NCBI RefSeq assembly: GCF_052113205.1
Contig: NZ_JBFRCU010000032.1
Coordinates: 4,121-68,120, forward strand
Length of the DNA stretch: 64,000 nt
Reading direction: 5' to 3'
From: Inquilinus sp052113205
GTDB lineage: Bacteria > Pseudomonadota > Alphaproteobacteria > DSM-16000 > Inquilinaceae
Below are positions 1 through 8,740 of the stretch, in pieces. Every line of letters begins with the position of its first letter. The first letter of the stretch is position 1. The notes under the pieces were generated by a model, which saw only the letters and a list, made by a program, of their open reading frames with translations, was not told the origin of the DNA and ran no database searches. The translations under genes were made by a program, and so were the position numbers.

Positions 1-1
1 C

Positions 2-490
2 GACCTGCTGCATCTCGGCCGCGCCCATACCGCCGGCGACATCGTCGCCTGGGTGCCGGATGCCGGGGTGATGTTCTCCGGCGACATCGTCGAGTACCGC
101 TCCGCCTGCTATTGCGGCGATGCGCATTTCGGCGACTGGCCGGGGACGCTGGACGCCATCGCCGCGCTGCGGCCGGAGGCGCTGTCGCCCGGCCGCGGCG
201 ACGCCCTGGTCGGCGCCGCCAGGGTGGCCGAGGCGATCGAGCTGACCCGCGACTTCCTGGCCAGCACCTACCGGCCGGTCGCCCGGGTCGCGGCGCGCGG
301 CGGCTCGCTGAAGCAGGCCTGGGATGCCTGCCGCGCCGCCTGTGACGCGAAGTTCGCCAGCTACGCGATCTACGAACACTGCCTGCCCTTCAACGTCGCC
401 CGCGCCTATGACGAGGCGCTGGGCATCGACACACCGCGGATCTGGACCGCCGCGCGCGACCGCGAGATGTGGGCCGCACTGCAGGGTTAG
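2..490 (+). CDS. Metallo-beta-lactamase-fold hydrolase, C-terminal part (5' cut by window edge)
   Basis: The open frame enters from the window edge, so the N-terminus and the first zinc-binding HxHxDH motif are missing. What remains shows the second metal-ligand block of the fold (HLGRAHTAGD, residues about 4-13 of the visible part) and the following FSGDIV strand whose Asp bridges the two metals in this superfamily. The last 100 residues are helical, as in glyoxalase II-like and quinoprotein-relay-type MBL hydrolases. The substrate cannot be told from this fragment. It ends with TAG at 488-490 and is followed by a palindromic repeat rather than by another gene of the same operon. Confidence 0.8.
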   Translation, partial: DLLHLGRAHTAGDIVAWVPDAGVMFSGDIVEYRSACYCGDAHFGDWPGTLDAIAALRPEALSPGRGDALVGAARVAEAIELTRDFLASTYRPVARVAARGGSLKQAWDACRAACDAKFASYAIYEHCLPFNVARAYDEALGIDTPRIWTAARDREMWAALQG

Positions 491-505
491 CCGGCCGATG
501 TGGTA

Positions 506-650
506 AGAGATCGTTTGGAAATGCGCTGGTGTGAGTCGGCTGGCGGTGGTGTCGAGAACCGGCGCGCAGCGGACGTTATAGTCCGTGAGCACCGGAAGCG
601 CAGAAACCGCCGCCAGACGGCCGCGCCAGTAGCGTTTCCAGACGGTCTCT
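506..650. repeat. Long imperfect palindrome of about 145 bp
   Basis: The two ends are inverted copies. AGAGATCGTTTGGAAATGCG begins at 506, and the reverse complement of the end at 650 reads AGAGACCGTCTGGAAACGCT. Complementarity continues inward through CTGGCGGTGGT and its partner ACCGCCGCCAG. The whole 491-696 gap between the hydrolase and the LuxR gene is essentially this element plus a small hairpin (GGGGGC/GCCCCC, about 668-683). It could be a miniature transposable element or a REP-type palindrome; it could also end transcription of the upstream gene. It contains no open frame of its own. Confidence 0.65.
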
Positions 651-696
651 AAGCTCCGCGCCAAAGGCGGGGGCTGGCCCCCGCGAGGGAGGAGCG

Positions 697-1467
697 ATGG
701 AGCGGATCGAAGCGCCGGACGCGCCATGGACGGCGGATGCCGACCTCCAGGCCGGCATCGTCGATGCGCTGGGCACGCCGGAATTCGGGCCGGCGGTGCT
801 GCACGCCCTCGGCGCCATGGCCGGGGTGGAGGAGATCTTCGCCTTCCGCCGGACCGATGACGGCACCCTGCCTGCGGTGATCCTGTCCGCCGGCGCCGGG
901 TCGCAGGCCGGCGACCGGGCCGAGGCCTATCGCCGCCACTATTTCCGCTTCGACCCGCTGAACACCGTGTTTCAAGCCGTCGACCGCGCCAGCCTTTGCC
1001 TGCGGGTGCGGCCGGACGACATCGCCGACCGCGACTACCGGCGCGACTGCTATGCCCGTCCCGGCTTCGTCGAGAAGCTGTCGATCCTGCGTCCCGGCCG
1101 CGGCGGCTGGACCACGCTCAGCCTATTTCGCCATGGCGGCGCCTTCTCCACCGGCGAGGCGCAGGGCCTCCGCGCCTTCGGCCGGCTGCTGCTGCCGCTG
1201 ATCGAGGCCCATGGCCGGGCCTTCGGCGCCGACCGGCCGCCGCCCGGATCGGCCGCGGCGGTCGAGGTGCGGCTGCACGGCCTGTGCCCGGCGCTGACCG
1301 GGCGCGAGCGCTCGGTCTGCGCCCGCACGCTGATCGGCATGACCGCCGAGGGCATCGGCCTCGACCTCGGCATCCGGCCGACCAGCGTGCTGACCTATCG
1401 CCGCCGGGCCTATGAGCGCCTGGGCATCAGCACCGCCCTGCAGCTCGCCGCCCGGCTGTTCCACTAG
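697..1467 (+). CDS. LuxR-family transcriptional regulator
   Basis: 256 aa. The C-terminal 60 residues form a LuxR/FixJ-type helix-turn-helix (LTGRERSVCARTLIGMTAEG, then a recognition helix around SVLTYRRRAYERLGI). The N-terminal 170 residues match the general layout of a small-molecule-binding (autoinducer-like) or PAS-like domain. I cannot identify acyl-homoserine-lactone contact residues, and no luxI-type synthase is in the window, so this is at best a LuxR solo. The start is supported by GGGAGGAG a few bases upstream. Its stop overlaps the stop of the convergent RTX gene by 4 bp (1464-1467). Whether it controls that RTX gene is unknown. Confidence 0.85.
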   Translation: MERIEAPDAPWTADADLQAGIVDALGTPEFGPAVLHALGAMAGVEEIFAFRRTDDGTLPAVILSAGAGSQAGDRAEAYRRHYFRFDPLNTVFQAVDRASLCLRVRPDDIADRDYRRDCYARPGFVEKLSILRPGRGGWTTLSLFRHGGAFSTGEAQGLRAFGRLLLPLIEAHGRAFGADRPPPGSAAAVEVRLHGLCPALTGRERSVCARTLIGMTAEGIGLDLGIRPTSVLTYRRRAYERLGISTALQLAARLFH

Positions 1468-4400
1468 AGCAGGAAGTCGCTGGCCGTCAGAGCATGGTCG
1501 GAGGTGACGTTGATGGCGAAGTCCGAGACCTTGTCGCCGTTGACGTCGACATAGACCACCTGGACCGAACCCGCCGTCACCACCCGCAGCTCGCCGGCAT
1601 GGTGGGTATAGTCGCCGGTGCCGAAGGTGAAGGCGGTGTCGCCGTTCGTGGAGTTGCCGTCGGCGTCGATCGCCGACAGGTCGATCTTGTCGCCGGTCGA
1701 GAAGTCCAGGATCGCGTCTTTGCCGAGGCCGGACACCGCACTGTCGGACAGGGCGGTGTAGACGAAACGGTCCGCCCCGGCGCCACCCTTCAGCGCGTCG
1801 CCGCCGCCGCCGCCGGTCAGAACATCCCCGCCGCCCATGCCCCACAGGGTGTTGGCATTGGCGTCCCCGGTCAGGGTGTCGGCTTGGGCCGAGCCGACCA
1901 CCTGCTCGATGCCGCTCAGCGTGTCGCCCGCGGCGTCGCCACCCGAGAAGACGCCGGTCGCGAGGTTGATCGTCACTCCGGCGGCCGAGCCGGCGTAGCT
2001 GGCCGTGTCGATGCCGAGGCCGCCGATCAGTGTGTCGGCCCCGGCCGCGCCTTCGAGCGTGTCGTTGCCGTCGCCGCCGTCGAGCTGGTCGTTGCCGGTG
2101 CCGCCCAGGATGTTGTCGTTTCCGGCCTCGCCGAAGACCTGGTCGTTCTCGCTGCCGGCATCGACCGAGTCGTCGCCGATGCCGCCATGGATGATGTCGA
2201 TGCCTGCGCCGCCGACCAGCCGGTCGGCCCCATCGCCACCGCTGAGATTGTCGTTGCCGCCCTCGCCGGAGAGGCTGTCGTCGCCGCCATTGCCGACGAG
2301 CGTGTCGTCGCCGAGCTCGCCGCCGATGACGTTGCGGGCGTTGTCGCCGGTCAGCTGGTCGGCGTTGCTGGAGCCGTAGAGGTTCTCGATCCCGCTCAGC
2401 ATGTCGCCTGCGGCGTCGCCGCCCGAGGTCGCGCCGGTCAGCAGGTTGACCGACACCGCCGCGGTCGAGCCCTGGTAATTGGCGAAGTCCGAGCCGCCGC
2501 CGCCGGTCAGGACATCGGCCCCGCCCCCCCCGCGCAGCACGTCGTCCCCGGCACCGCCGCTCAGCGCATTGGCGAAGCCATCGCCGAACAGCTTGTCGAC
2601 GAAGGCCGAGCCGGTGACGTTCTCGATGCCGAACAGCGTGTCGCCCTGGGCATCGCCGCCCAAGCCCGTGCCGACCCCGAGGTCGATCGTCACCCCGGCC
2701 GAGGACGTGCTGTAATCCGCCGTGTCCACCCCGGCGCCGCCGCCGATCCGGTCCGCTCCGGCGCCGCCGCGGATCACATCGTCGCCGAGATCGCCGCGCA
2801 GGTCGTTGGCCCCGGCATTGCCGATCAGCGTATCGTTGACGACCGAGCCGATCAGGTTCTCGATGTTGGTCAGCGTGTCGCCCTGGGCGTCGCCGCCCGT
2901 GCCGGTGCCGGCCGAGAGATCGACCTGGACGGCCGCGGCCGACCCGGCATAGCTCGCCGTGTCGATGTCGTTGCCGCCGCGCAGCTGATCCGCGCCGCCG
3001 CCACCGAGCAGCACATCGTCGCCGTCGCCGCCAGCGAGGAGATTCGCCCCGGCATCGCCGGTGAGGGTGTCGGCAAAGAGGGTCCCGAAGACGTTCTCGA
3101 TGCCGGACAGCGTGTCGCCCTGGGCATCGCCGCCCGTGCCCGTCCCGGTCAGCAGGTTGACCGAGACCGCCGCCGAGCCGGTGTACTCGACGCTATCCAC
3201 CCCGTTGCCGCCACCGAGGACGTCGGCGCCGGCCCCGCCATGGAGCAAGTCGTCACCGTCGCCGGCCGTCAATGAATTGGCGCCGCCGTCGCCGGTCAGG
3301 GTGTCGTTGAAGCCCGAGCCGACGAGGTTCTCGATGCCGGTCAGCGTGTCGCCCTGGGCATCGCCGCCCGCGCCGGTGCCGGTGGCCAGGTTGGCGTTCA
3401 CCCCGACGGCCGAGCTGTCGTAAAAGACCGTGTCGACGCCCGCCCCGCCGTCGATGGCGTCGGCGCCGGCGCCGGCGTTGATCAGGTCGTTGCCGTTGCC
3501 GCCGCTGACGGCGTCGTTCCCCGCGGCGGAGCGGATCGTATCGTCGCCGTCGGCCCCCGTGAGCGCATTGGCGCCGCCGTCGCCGGTCAGCGTGTCGTTG
3601 AAGGCCGTGCCGATGACATTCTCGATGCCGGTCAGCGTGTCGCCCTGGGCATCGCTACTCAGCCCGGTGCCGAGTGCGAGGTTGACCGTCACCCCGCCCG
3701 CCGAGTTGCCATAGGTCGCCGTGTCGATGCCGCCGCCGCCCTGCAGCGCGTCCGCGCCGCCGCGCCCCTGCAGCACGTCGTCGCCGGCACCGCCATTGAG
3801 GGTGTTGGCCCCGGCGTCGCCGTTGATGGCGTCGGCGAAGGCCGAGCCGGTGACGTTCTCGATGCTGCTATAGGTGTCACCACCGGCATCGCCGCCCAGG
3901 CCGATGCCGTTGGTCAGGTTGACGTTGACCCCGGCGGCGGAGAAGGCATAGGCCGCCGTGTCGCTGCCGTTGCCGCCCTGCAGGGTGTCGGCGCCGACCA
4001 GACCTTCGAGCACGTCGTTGCCGTTGCCGCCGTCGAGGATGTTGTTCACCCCGTTGCCGTACAGGGTGTCGTCGAAGTTCGACCCGATCAGGTTCTCCAT
4101 GTTGGCGAAGGTGTCGCCCTCGGCCCAGCCCCCGTGGCCGACGCCTTGCAGGTTGGCGATGACCCCGGCGGTGGACCCGCCATAGGTCACCGCGTCGGTG
4201 NCGGCGCGGCCGTCGAAGAAGTTGGCCGCGGCGCTGACGCCGAAGAAATCGTCGAATGTCGAGCCGATCACGTTCTCGACCCCGATCAGCGTGTCGCCCT
4301 GCGCATGGCCGCCGGACGCGACGCCGTTGTCCACATTGACGATGACCGCGGCGCTGGAGTTCTCGTAGCCGGCGGTGTCGCTGCCCGCGCCGCCGTTCAG

Positions 4401-5144
4401 GACGTCGCCCAGCGCCCCGCCCTGAAGATAGTCGTCACCGGCGCCGCCGCTCAGCGAGTCGACGCCGCTGGTGCCGATGACGTTGAGAAAATCGTCACCA
4501 ACCAGGGTGTCGTTCCCATCACCGCCATTGAGCGTGTCGTCGCCGCCCAGCCCGCCCAGGGTGGAGCCGCCCACGGCGGCGGTCAGGACGTCGTTGAAAT
4601 TGGTGGCGATGATGGCCTCGAAGTTGGCGAAGGTGGTGCCGGCGGCCCCCCCGCCGCCGATGCCGGTGGCCACGTTGATGATCACGCCCGAGCCGGAGGT
4701 GCGGCAGTCGAGGAAGTCCCCGCCGGCGCCGCCATCGAGAAAGTCGGTGCCGCCGCTGATCGAGATGATGTCGGTGCCGCCGCCGCCGCTGATGGAGTTG
4801 CTCCCGGCATCGCCCCCGAAGATGTCGTTGAAGTTGGAGCCGATGATGGCCTCGAAGCCGGTCATGGTGTCGCCCACGGCTTCGCCGCCGAAGGCGCCGC
4901 CGTTGATATTCACCCACACCCCCCCGGTGGCGTTGGCGAAGCTGAGCGTGTCGAAGCCCGCGCCGCCATCCAGGATGTCGGCGCCCAGGCCGCCCGAGAT
5001 CGTATCGTTGCCGCCCAGGCCCGTGAGCGTGTCGTTCCCGTCGAAACCATTGATGATGTCGATGCCGTCGGCATTGCCCGGGTTGCCCGGATCGGTCCCG
5101 GTGAGGGTGTTGTTGCCGGCATCGCCATTGAGGGTCTGGGTCAC
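1464..5144 (-). CDS. RTX calcium-binding secreted protein, 1226 aa (paralog 1)
   Basis: Starts at GTG (5144-5142), preceded by GGAGG with a 7-nt spacer. Almost the whole protein is RTX nonapeptide (GGxGxDxLx) beta-roll arranged in 12 copies of a roughly 95-residue module. Each copy has a segment of type VxVNLxTGxGxGGDAQGDTL, an IEN(V/L)xGSxFxDTL segment and several nonapeptides. The last 110 residues (FVYTALSDS, then DFSTGDKIDLSAIDADG, ending in hydrophobic DFLL) look like the C-terminal type I secretion region seen in serralysin-type RTX proteins. There is no N-terminal signal peptide and no enzyme domain, so a structural, adhesive or matrix role is likeliest. No type I exporter genes are in the window. 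One unresolved base (4201) gives one unknown residue. Confidence 0.9.
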   Translation of the reverse strand: MTQTLNGDAGNNTLTGTDPGNPGNADGIDIINGFDGNDTLTGLGGNDTISGGLGADILDGGAGFDTLSFANATGGVWVNINGGAFGGEAVGDTMTGFEAIIGSNFNDIFGGDAGSNSISGGGGTDIISISGGTDFLDGGAGGDFLDCRTSGSGVIINVATGIGGGGAAGTTFANFEAIIATNFNDVLTAAVGGSTLGGLGGDDTLNGGDGNDTLVGDDFLNVIGTSGVDSLSGGAGDDYLQGGALGDVLNGGAGSDTAGYENSSAAVIVNVDNGVASGGHAQGDTLIGVENVIGSTFDDFFGVSAAANFFDGRAXTDAVTYGGSTAGVIANLQGVGHGGWAEGDTFANMENLIGSNFDDTLYGNGVNNILDGGNGNDVLEGLVGADTLQGGNGSDTAAYAFSAAGVNVNLTNGIGLGGDAGGDTYSSIENVTGSAFADAINGDAGANTLNGGAGDDVLQGRGGADALQGGGGIDTATYGNSAGGVTVNLALGTGLSSDAQGDTLTGIENVIGTAFNDTLTGDGGANALTGADGDDTIRSAAGNDAVSGGNGNDLINAGAGADAIDGGAGVDTVFYDSSAVGVNANLATGTGAGGDAQGDTLTGIENLVGSGFNDTLTGDGGANSLTAGDGDDLLHGGAGADVLGGGNGVDSVEYTGSAAVSVNLLTGTGTGGDAQGDTLSGIENVFGTLFADTLTGDAGANLLAGGDGDDVLLGGGGADQLRGGNDIDTASYAGSAAAVQVDLSAGTGTGGDAQGDTLTNIENLIGSVVNDTLIGNAGANDLRGDLGDDVIRGGAGADRIGGGAGVDTADYSTSSAGVTIDLGVGTGLGGDAQGDTLFGIENVTGSAFVDKLFGDGFANALSGGAGDDVLRGGGGADVLTGGGGSDFANYQGSTAAVSVNLLTGATSGGDAAGDMLSGIENLYGSSNADQLTGDNARNVIGGELGDDTLVGNGGDDSLSGEGGNDNLSGGDGADRLVGGAGIDIIHGGIGDDSVDAGSENDQVFGEAGNDNILGGTGNDQLDGGDGNDTLEGAAGADTLIGGLGIDTASYAGSAAGVTINLATGVFSGGDAAGDTLSGIEQVVGSAQADTLTGDANANTLWGMGGGDVLTGGGGGDALKGGAGADRFVYTALSDSAVSGLGKDAILDFSTGDKIDLSAIDADGNSTNGDTAFTFGTGDYTHHAGELRVVTAGSVQVVYVDVNGDKVSDFAINVTSDHALTASDFLL

Positions 5145-5233
5145 GGAACATCCTCCACTGTCGGGTCGGCGCCCCCCTTCCTGAGGGGAGCGTCCGGATG
5201 AGCCCGGGGGGCCGGGCAGTCACGCGCTGAAGA

Positions 5234-5243
5234 GGATTTAGCA
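5234..5243 (-). promoter_or_regulatory. Candidate extended -10 of the RTX paralog 1 promoter
   Basis: On the minus strand the sequence reads TGCTAAATCC, resembling an extended -10 (TGnTAWAAT). The identical string occurs at the matching place before RTX paralog 2 (8741-8750), while the flanking bases differ. It lies about 21 bp downstream of the nearest CTGGACCTAAC copy and about 90 bp upstream of the GTG start. The -35 position is poor, which fits an activator-dependent promoter. This is inference from conservation between two loci. Confidence 0.45.
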
Positions 5244-5264
5244 GGAATACCACATATTCTGTTA

Positions 5265-5340
5265 GGTCCAGATCAGACAAACCCATGGGTCCAGATGCGG
5301 ATTCCATGGGTCCAGATGGGACCTATCGATGAGTCCAGAT
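5265..5340 (-). promoter_or_regulatory. Array of four direct repeats (core ATCTGGACY) upstream of RTX paralog 1
   Basis: GTCCAGAT on the plus strand (ATCTGGAC on the minus strand) occurs in GGTCCAGAT copies at 5265-5273, 5288-5296 and 5309-5317 and an AGTCCAGAT copy at 5332-5340. The spacing is 23, 21 and 23 bp, about two helical turns, so all copies face the same side of the DNA. The promoter-proximal copy extends to CTGGACCTAAC, which equals the CTGGACYTAA half-site reported for the MocR-type regulator TauR. MocR proteins are known to bind direct repeats. The MocR gene at 8907 is the obvious candidate binder. Confidence 0.7.
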
Positions 5341-5439
5341 GGCCGCCGGCCACCTGACCTCGTCATCCGATCCGACATCCCCCGCAGTAAACACATTGTT
5401 CAGTTGTATTAATCAGCAACAACGTTCATGCTATGTTCC

Positions 5440-6069
5440 ATGGACAAGGCGCAGACCGATCGGATGTCGGAAGCCCCGGCCACTCCCCAGGAGGAGCGGG
5501 CGGCGCGGCATCTGCGCATGCTCGCCCGGGCGGCCGAGATCCAGATGGAGATCATGGAGGCGACCCGCACCGAAGCGGTCGAGGCGCCGCAGCCCGGCGC
5601 CGACTATTGCAAACGGATCGCCGTCGTCGCCAAGTCGCTGCGGCAGACCGTGCTGCTGGAGGACAAGCTCTCCCGGCCGCGCGAGGAGCGGCCGAAGGCC
5701 GAGGTCGGACGGGGCGACAGAGCGCGGTCCCGGATGCGAGTGACCCTGGCCATGGGCGCGGCGGCCATCGATGGCGTCGAGGGCGAGGAGCAGGACGAAG
5801 CCAACCGGCGCTTCGACGAGATGACCGAGCGGCTGGAGCGGCCGGAATTGGTGGAGTTGATCGAGACCTGCCCGACGTCGGTCGCCGTGGATCGGCTGTG
5901 CCGGATGTTCGGGTTGCCCCTGGAGGTGGACCGCTGGATCGAGATGGGCGACGCGGCACTGGCGGAGATCGCCACCTGGCCGTCGGACGGCGTCCATCCA
6001 CCTGCGGATCCGCCGTGGCCTCGCTCCGCTGCCTCCGGCCGCAGGCCCAGGCCGCCGGATACCGGGTGA
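5440..6069 (+). CDS. Uncharacterised charged helical protein (family A, short member)
   Basis: 209 aa, or 213 if the ATG at 5428 is used; neither start has a good Shine-Dalgarno. I do not recognise the family. The protein is predicted to be mostly charged helix (many Arg, Glu, Ala), with no signal peptide or membrane segment. Its middle and end (AVVAKSLRQ, then ERPELVELIETCP, then VDRLCRMFGLPL) align by eye with the second half of the protein at 10782-11726 (LTEDERIDVDLAD, LIASLCRALGLPPL). The two therefore seem to be paralogs flanking the RTX pair. The C-terminal 25 residues are Pro/Arg-rich and may be unstructured. It is divergent from RTX paralog 1 and starts about 100 bp from the repeat array. 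Confidence 0.6.
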   Translation: MDKAQTDRMSEAPATPQEERAARHLRMLARAAEIQMEIMEATRTEAVEAPQPGADYCKRIAVVAKSLRQTVLLEDKLSRPREERPKAEVGRGDRARSRMRVTLAMGAAAIDGVEGEEQDEANRRFDEMTERLERPELVELIETCPTSVAVDRLCRMFGLPLEVDRWIEMGDAALAEIATWPSDGVHPPADPPWPRSAASGRRPRPPDTG

Positions 6070-6371
6070 GCCGCTCGCGCACTCACCACCTCCACCAGCA
6101 TTCAGCATCCATGAGCGCGGCCTTCCACACTCCCCCTCCCCTTGCGGGAGGGGGTTGGGGGAGGGGTCTGCGCGCGTCCGCGCGCCAATGCGCAGAGGAC
6201 ATCATGGCCGAAGCATCAGAGTCCAGGCCGGCCTTGATGGTGAAAACCCCCTCCCCCTGCCCCCTCCCGCGAGGAGAGAGGGAGAGTAGAAGGGATGGAT
6301 TGGCTCGAACGGCGGTATTCTGAAAAGGCCCTTTGTCGAGGGGCGCGCCTCGCGATGTCGAGGGAGACCGG
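6070..6371. repeat. Gene-free stretch holding a composite GC-rich palindromic repeat
   Basis: Two C-rich/G-rich hairpins (CCCCTCCCCTTGCGGGAGGG type at about 6127-6160 and a CCCTCCCGCGAGGAGAGAGG type at about 6258-6290) flank a GCGCGCGTCCGCGCGC box at about 6172-6186. The unit ends in TATTCTGAAAAGGCCCTTTG at about 6318-6337. The same order of parts recurs at 10450-10706, and the end motif recurs at 11943, so this is a dispersed family. It lies between convergent genes and may also stop transcription from both sides. Confidence 0.65.
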
Positions 6372-8642
6372 CTACAGCACGAAATCCGCGGCGGTGAGGG
6401 CGTGGTCGGCGGTGACGTTGATGGCGAAGTCCTGGATCTTGTCGCCGTTGACATCGGCATAGACCACCTGGATTGCGCCGGCGGTGACGATGCGGATCTC
6501 CCCGGCATGGCCGGTGAAGCCGCCGCTGCCGAAGCTGAAGGCGGTGTTGCCGTTGCTCGCGTTGCCGTCGGCGTCGATCGCCGACAGGTCGACCTTGTCG
6601 CCGGTGGCGAAGTCCCGAATCGTGTCCTTGCCGAGGCCGGAGGCCGCGCTGTCGGACAGGGCCGCGTAGACGAAGCGATCGTTGCCGACGCCGCCCTTGA
6701 GCACATCGCCACCGCCGCCGCCGGTGAGCACGTCGCCGCCCCCCATGCCCCACAGGGTGTTGGCGCCGGCATTGCCGGTCAGCGTATCGGCCTGGGCCGA
6801 GCCCAACACCTGCTCGATGCTGCTGAAGGTGTCGCCCGCGGCATCGCCGCCGGAGACCGCGCCGGTCGCCAGGTTCACCGTCACCCCGGTTGTCGAGCCG
6901 GCATAGCTCGCCGTGTCGATGCCGGCCCCGCCGGTCAGCGTGTCGGATCCCGCCGCGCCATCGAGCGTGTCGTTGCCGTCGCCGCCGTCAAGCTGGTCGT
7001 TGCCGGTGCCGCCATAGAGGGTATCGTCCCCGGCCTCGCCGAAGACCTGGTCGGCCTCGCTGCCGGCATCGACCGAGTCGTTGCCGATGCCACCATGGAT
7101 GGTGTCGATGCCCGCGCCGCCGACCAGGCGATCGGCGCCGTCGCCGCCGTCGAGACTGTCATTCCCGGCCTCGCCGGAGAGCGCATCGTCGCCACCATTG
7201 CCGACGATCATATCGTCGCCGAGCTCGCCGCCGATGATGTTGCGGGCATCGGTGCCGGTGAGCTGGTCGGCATTGCTGGACCCGTACAGGTTTTCGATGC
7301 CGATCAGCGTGTCGCCGGCGGCATCGCCGCCCGAGACAGCACCGGTCAGCAGGTTGACCGTCACCCCCGAGGCCGAGCCCTGGTAGTTGGCGAAGTCAGA
7401 GCCGTTGCCACCGCTGAGAGCGTCGCCGCCGGCCCCGCCGCGGAGCGTGTCGTCGCCGTCGCCGCCGGTCAGCGCATTGGCGCCGGCGGCGCCGTACAGC
7501 CGGTCGGCGAAGGCCGAGCCGACGATGTTCTCGATCGCGTTCAAGCTATCGCCCTGGGCGTCGCCGCCCACGCCGGTACCCGCCGCCAGGTCGATCTGCA
7601 CGCCGAGGGCCGAGCCGTCGTAATAGACCGTGTCGATGCCGTCGCCGCCATTGAGGACGTCGGCGCCGGCATAGCCGTTGATCAGGTCGTTGCCGGCACC
7701 GCCGCTGATGGCATTGGCCACGGCATTGCCTTGCAGGATGTCGGCGAAGGCCGAGCCGATGATGTTCTCGATGTTCTGCAGCGTATCGCCCTGGGCGTCG
7801 CCGCCCGTGCCGGCGCCGGCCCGCAGGTCGACGGTCACCGCCGCGGCCGAGCCGTCGTAATAGACCGTGTCGACGCCGTCGCCGCCGTTGAGGACGTCGG
7901 CGCCGGCATAGCCGTTGATCAGGTCGTTGCCGACGCCACCGTCGATGGCATTGGCCACCGCATTGCCTTGCAGGACGTCGCCGAAGGCCGAGCCGGTCAG
8001 GTTCTCGATGTTCAGCAGCATGTCGCCCGCGGCGTCGCCGTCCGAGCCGGTGCCGGTCCGCAGGTCGGCGGTGACCCCGGCGGGGGACAGGACATAGGTC
8101 GCCGTGTCGGTGCCGGCGCCGCCCTGCAGGGTGTCGGCGCCGGCGCGGCCTTCGAGCAGGTCGTCGCCGCCGCCGCCGTCGAGGACGTTGACCACGCCAT
8201 CGCCGCGCAGGGTGTCGGCGAAGGCCCCGCCGGTCAGGTTCTCGATGCTGGTCAGCCTGTCGCCCTGGGCCCAGCCGCCGACGAAGCCCTCCGTCAGGTT
8301 GACGTTGAGCACGCCCGTGGCGTCGTCATAGACAGCGGTGTCGATGCCGGCGTTGCCATCCAGCCAATCCCCGCCGGCGCCACCCCTGAGCAGGTCGTCG
8401 CCGTCCATGCCGTGGAGACGGTCGACGCCATTGCCGCCTGAGATCGTGTCGTCGTCGCCGTAGCCGAAGAGCGTGTCGGCACCGTCGCCGCCGAAGAGCG
8501 TGTCGTCGCCGCCCAGGCCGGAGAGCAGGTCGTCGCCGGCGAGGCCATTGATGATGTCGATGCCGTCGAGGTTGGCCGGATTGAGCGGATCGCTCCCGGT
8601 GAGGAAGTCGTTGAAGTCGGTGCCGTTGATGGTCTGGGTCAC
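6372..8642 (-). CDS. RTX calcium-binding secreted protein, 756 aa (paralog 2)
   Basis: Starts at GTG (8642-8640) after AGGAGG with a 7-nt spacer. It has the same opening (TQTxNG) and design as paralog 1 but only 6 of the 95-residue RTX modules instead of 12. The last two modules, the long run of pure nonapeptides between them and the C-terminal secretion-like region (FVYAALSDSAASGLGKD, then DFATGDKVDLSAIDADG) are nearly identical to paralog 1. The N-terminal modules have diverged. This pattern suggests duplication followed by module loss or gain and perhaps gene conversion at the 3' end. The function is likely the same: a calcium-folded extracellular repeat protein exported by a type I system encoded elsewhere. 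Confidence 0.9.
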   Translation of the reverse strand: MTQTINGTDFNDFLTGSDPLNPANLDGIDIINGLAGDDLLSGLGGDDTLFGGDGADTLFGYGDDDTISGGNGVDRLHGMDGDDLLRGGAGGDWLDGNAGIDTAVYDDATGVLNVNLTEGFVGGWAQGDRLTSIENLTGGAFADTLRGDGVVNVLDGGGGDDLLEGRAGADTLQGGAGTDTATYVLSPAGVTADLRTGTGSDGDAAGDMLLNIENLTGSAFGDVLQGNAVANAIDGGVGNDLINGYAGADVLNGGDGVDTVYYDGSAAAVTVDLRAGAGTGGDAQGDTLQNIENIIGSAFADILQGNAVANAISGGAGNDLINGYAGADVLNGGDGIDTVYYDGSALGVQIDLAAGTGVGGDAQGDSLNAIENIVGSAFADRLYGAAGANALTGGDGDDTLRGGAGGDALSGGNGSDFANYQGSASGVTVNLLTGAVSGGDAAGDTLIGIENLYGSSNADQLTGTDARNIIGGELGDDMIVGNGGDDALSGEAGNDSLDGGDGADRLVGGAGIDTIHGGIGNDSVDAGSEADQVFGEAGDDTLYGGTGNDQLDGGDGNDTLDGAAGSDTLTGGAGIDTASYAGSTTGVTVNLATGAVSGGDAAGDTFSSIEQVLGSAQADTLTGNAGANTLWGMGGGDVLTGGGGGDVLKGGVGNDRFVYAALSDSAASGLGKDTIRDFATGDKVDLSAIDADGNASNGNTAFSFGSGGFTGHAGEIRIVTAGAIQVVYADVNGDKIQDFAINVTADHALTAADFVL

Positions 8643-8740
8643 GGGACGTCCTCCTGCTTGTCGGGTCGGTGCCGCCCGTTCTGCGGGGCGGCCAAACAGC
8701 CAAAGGCGCCCGGTGGAGCCGGGCGGGGCGCGGACGGTCA

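Noticed and set aside
440..448. Further ATCTGGACC copies in coding DNA (440-448, and copies near 44945 and 45575)
   Set aside because: They are single, unphased and inside genes, as expected by chance for a 9-bp GC-rich string.
1494..3275. Long open frame antisense to RTX paralog 1 (593 codons), and a similar one at 6333-8441 (702 codons)
   Set aside because: They are mirror readings of the GC-rich GGxGxD repeat codons, have biased Val/Ala/Asp-rich composition, and lack a ribosome-binding site.
5265..5340. Repeat array as the end of an insertion sequence (IS21-type ends also carry multiple internal repeats)
   Set aside because: No transposase is near either array, no target duplication is visible, and both arrays lie at the same place relative to RTX start codons.
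1464..8642. CRISPR-like repeat array in the RTX region
   Set aside because: The repeats are in frame, degenerate and encode calcium-binding nonapeptides; there are no uniform repeats with unique spacers.
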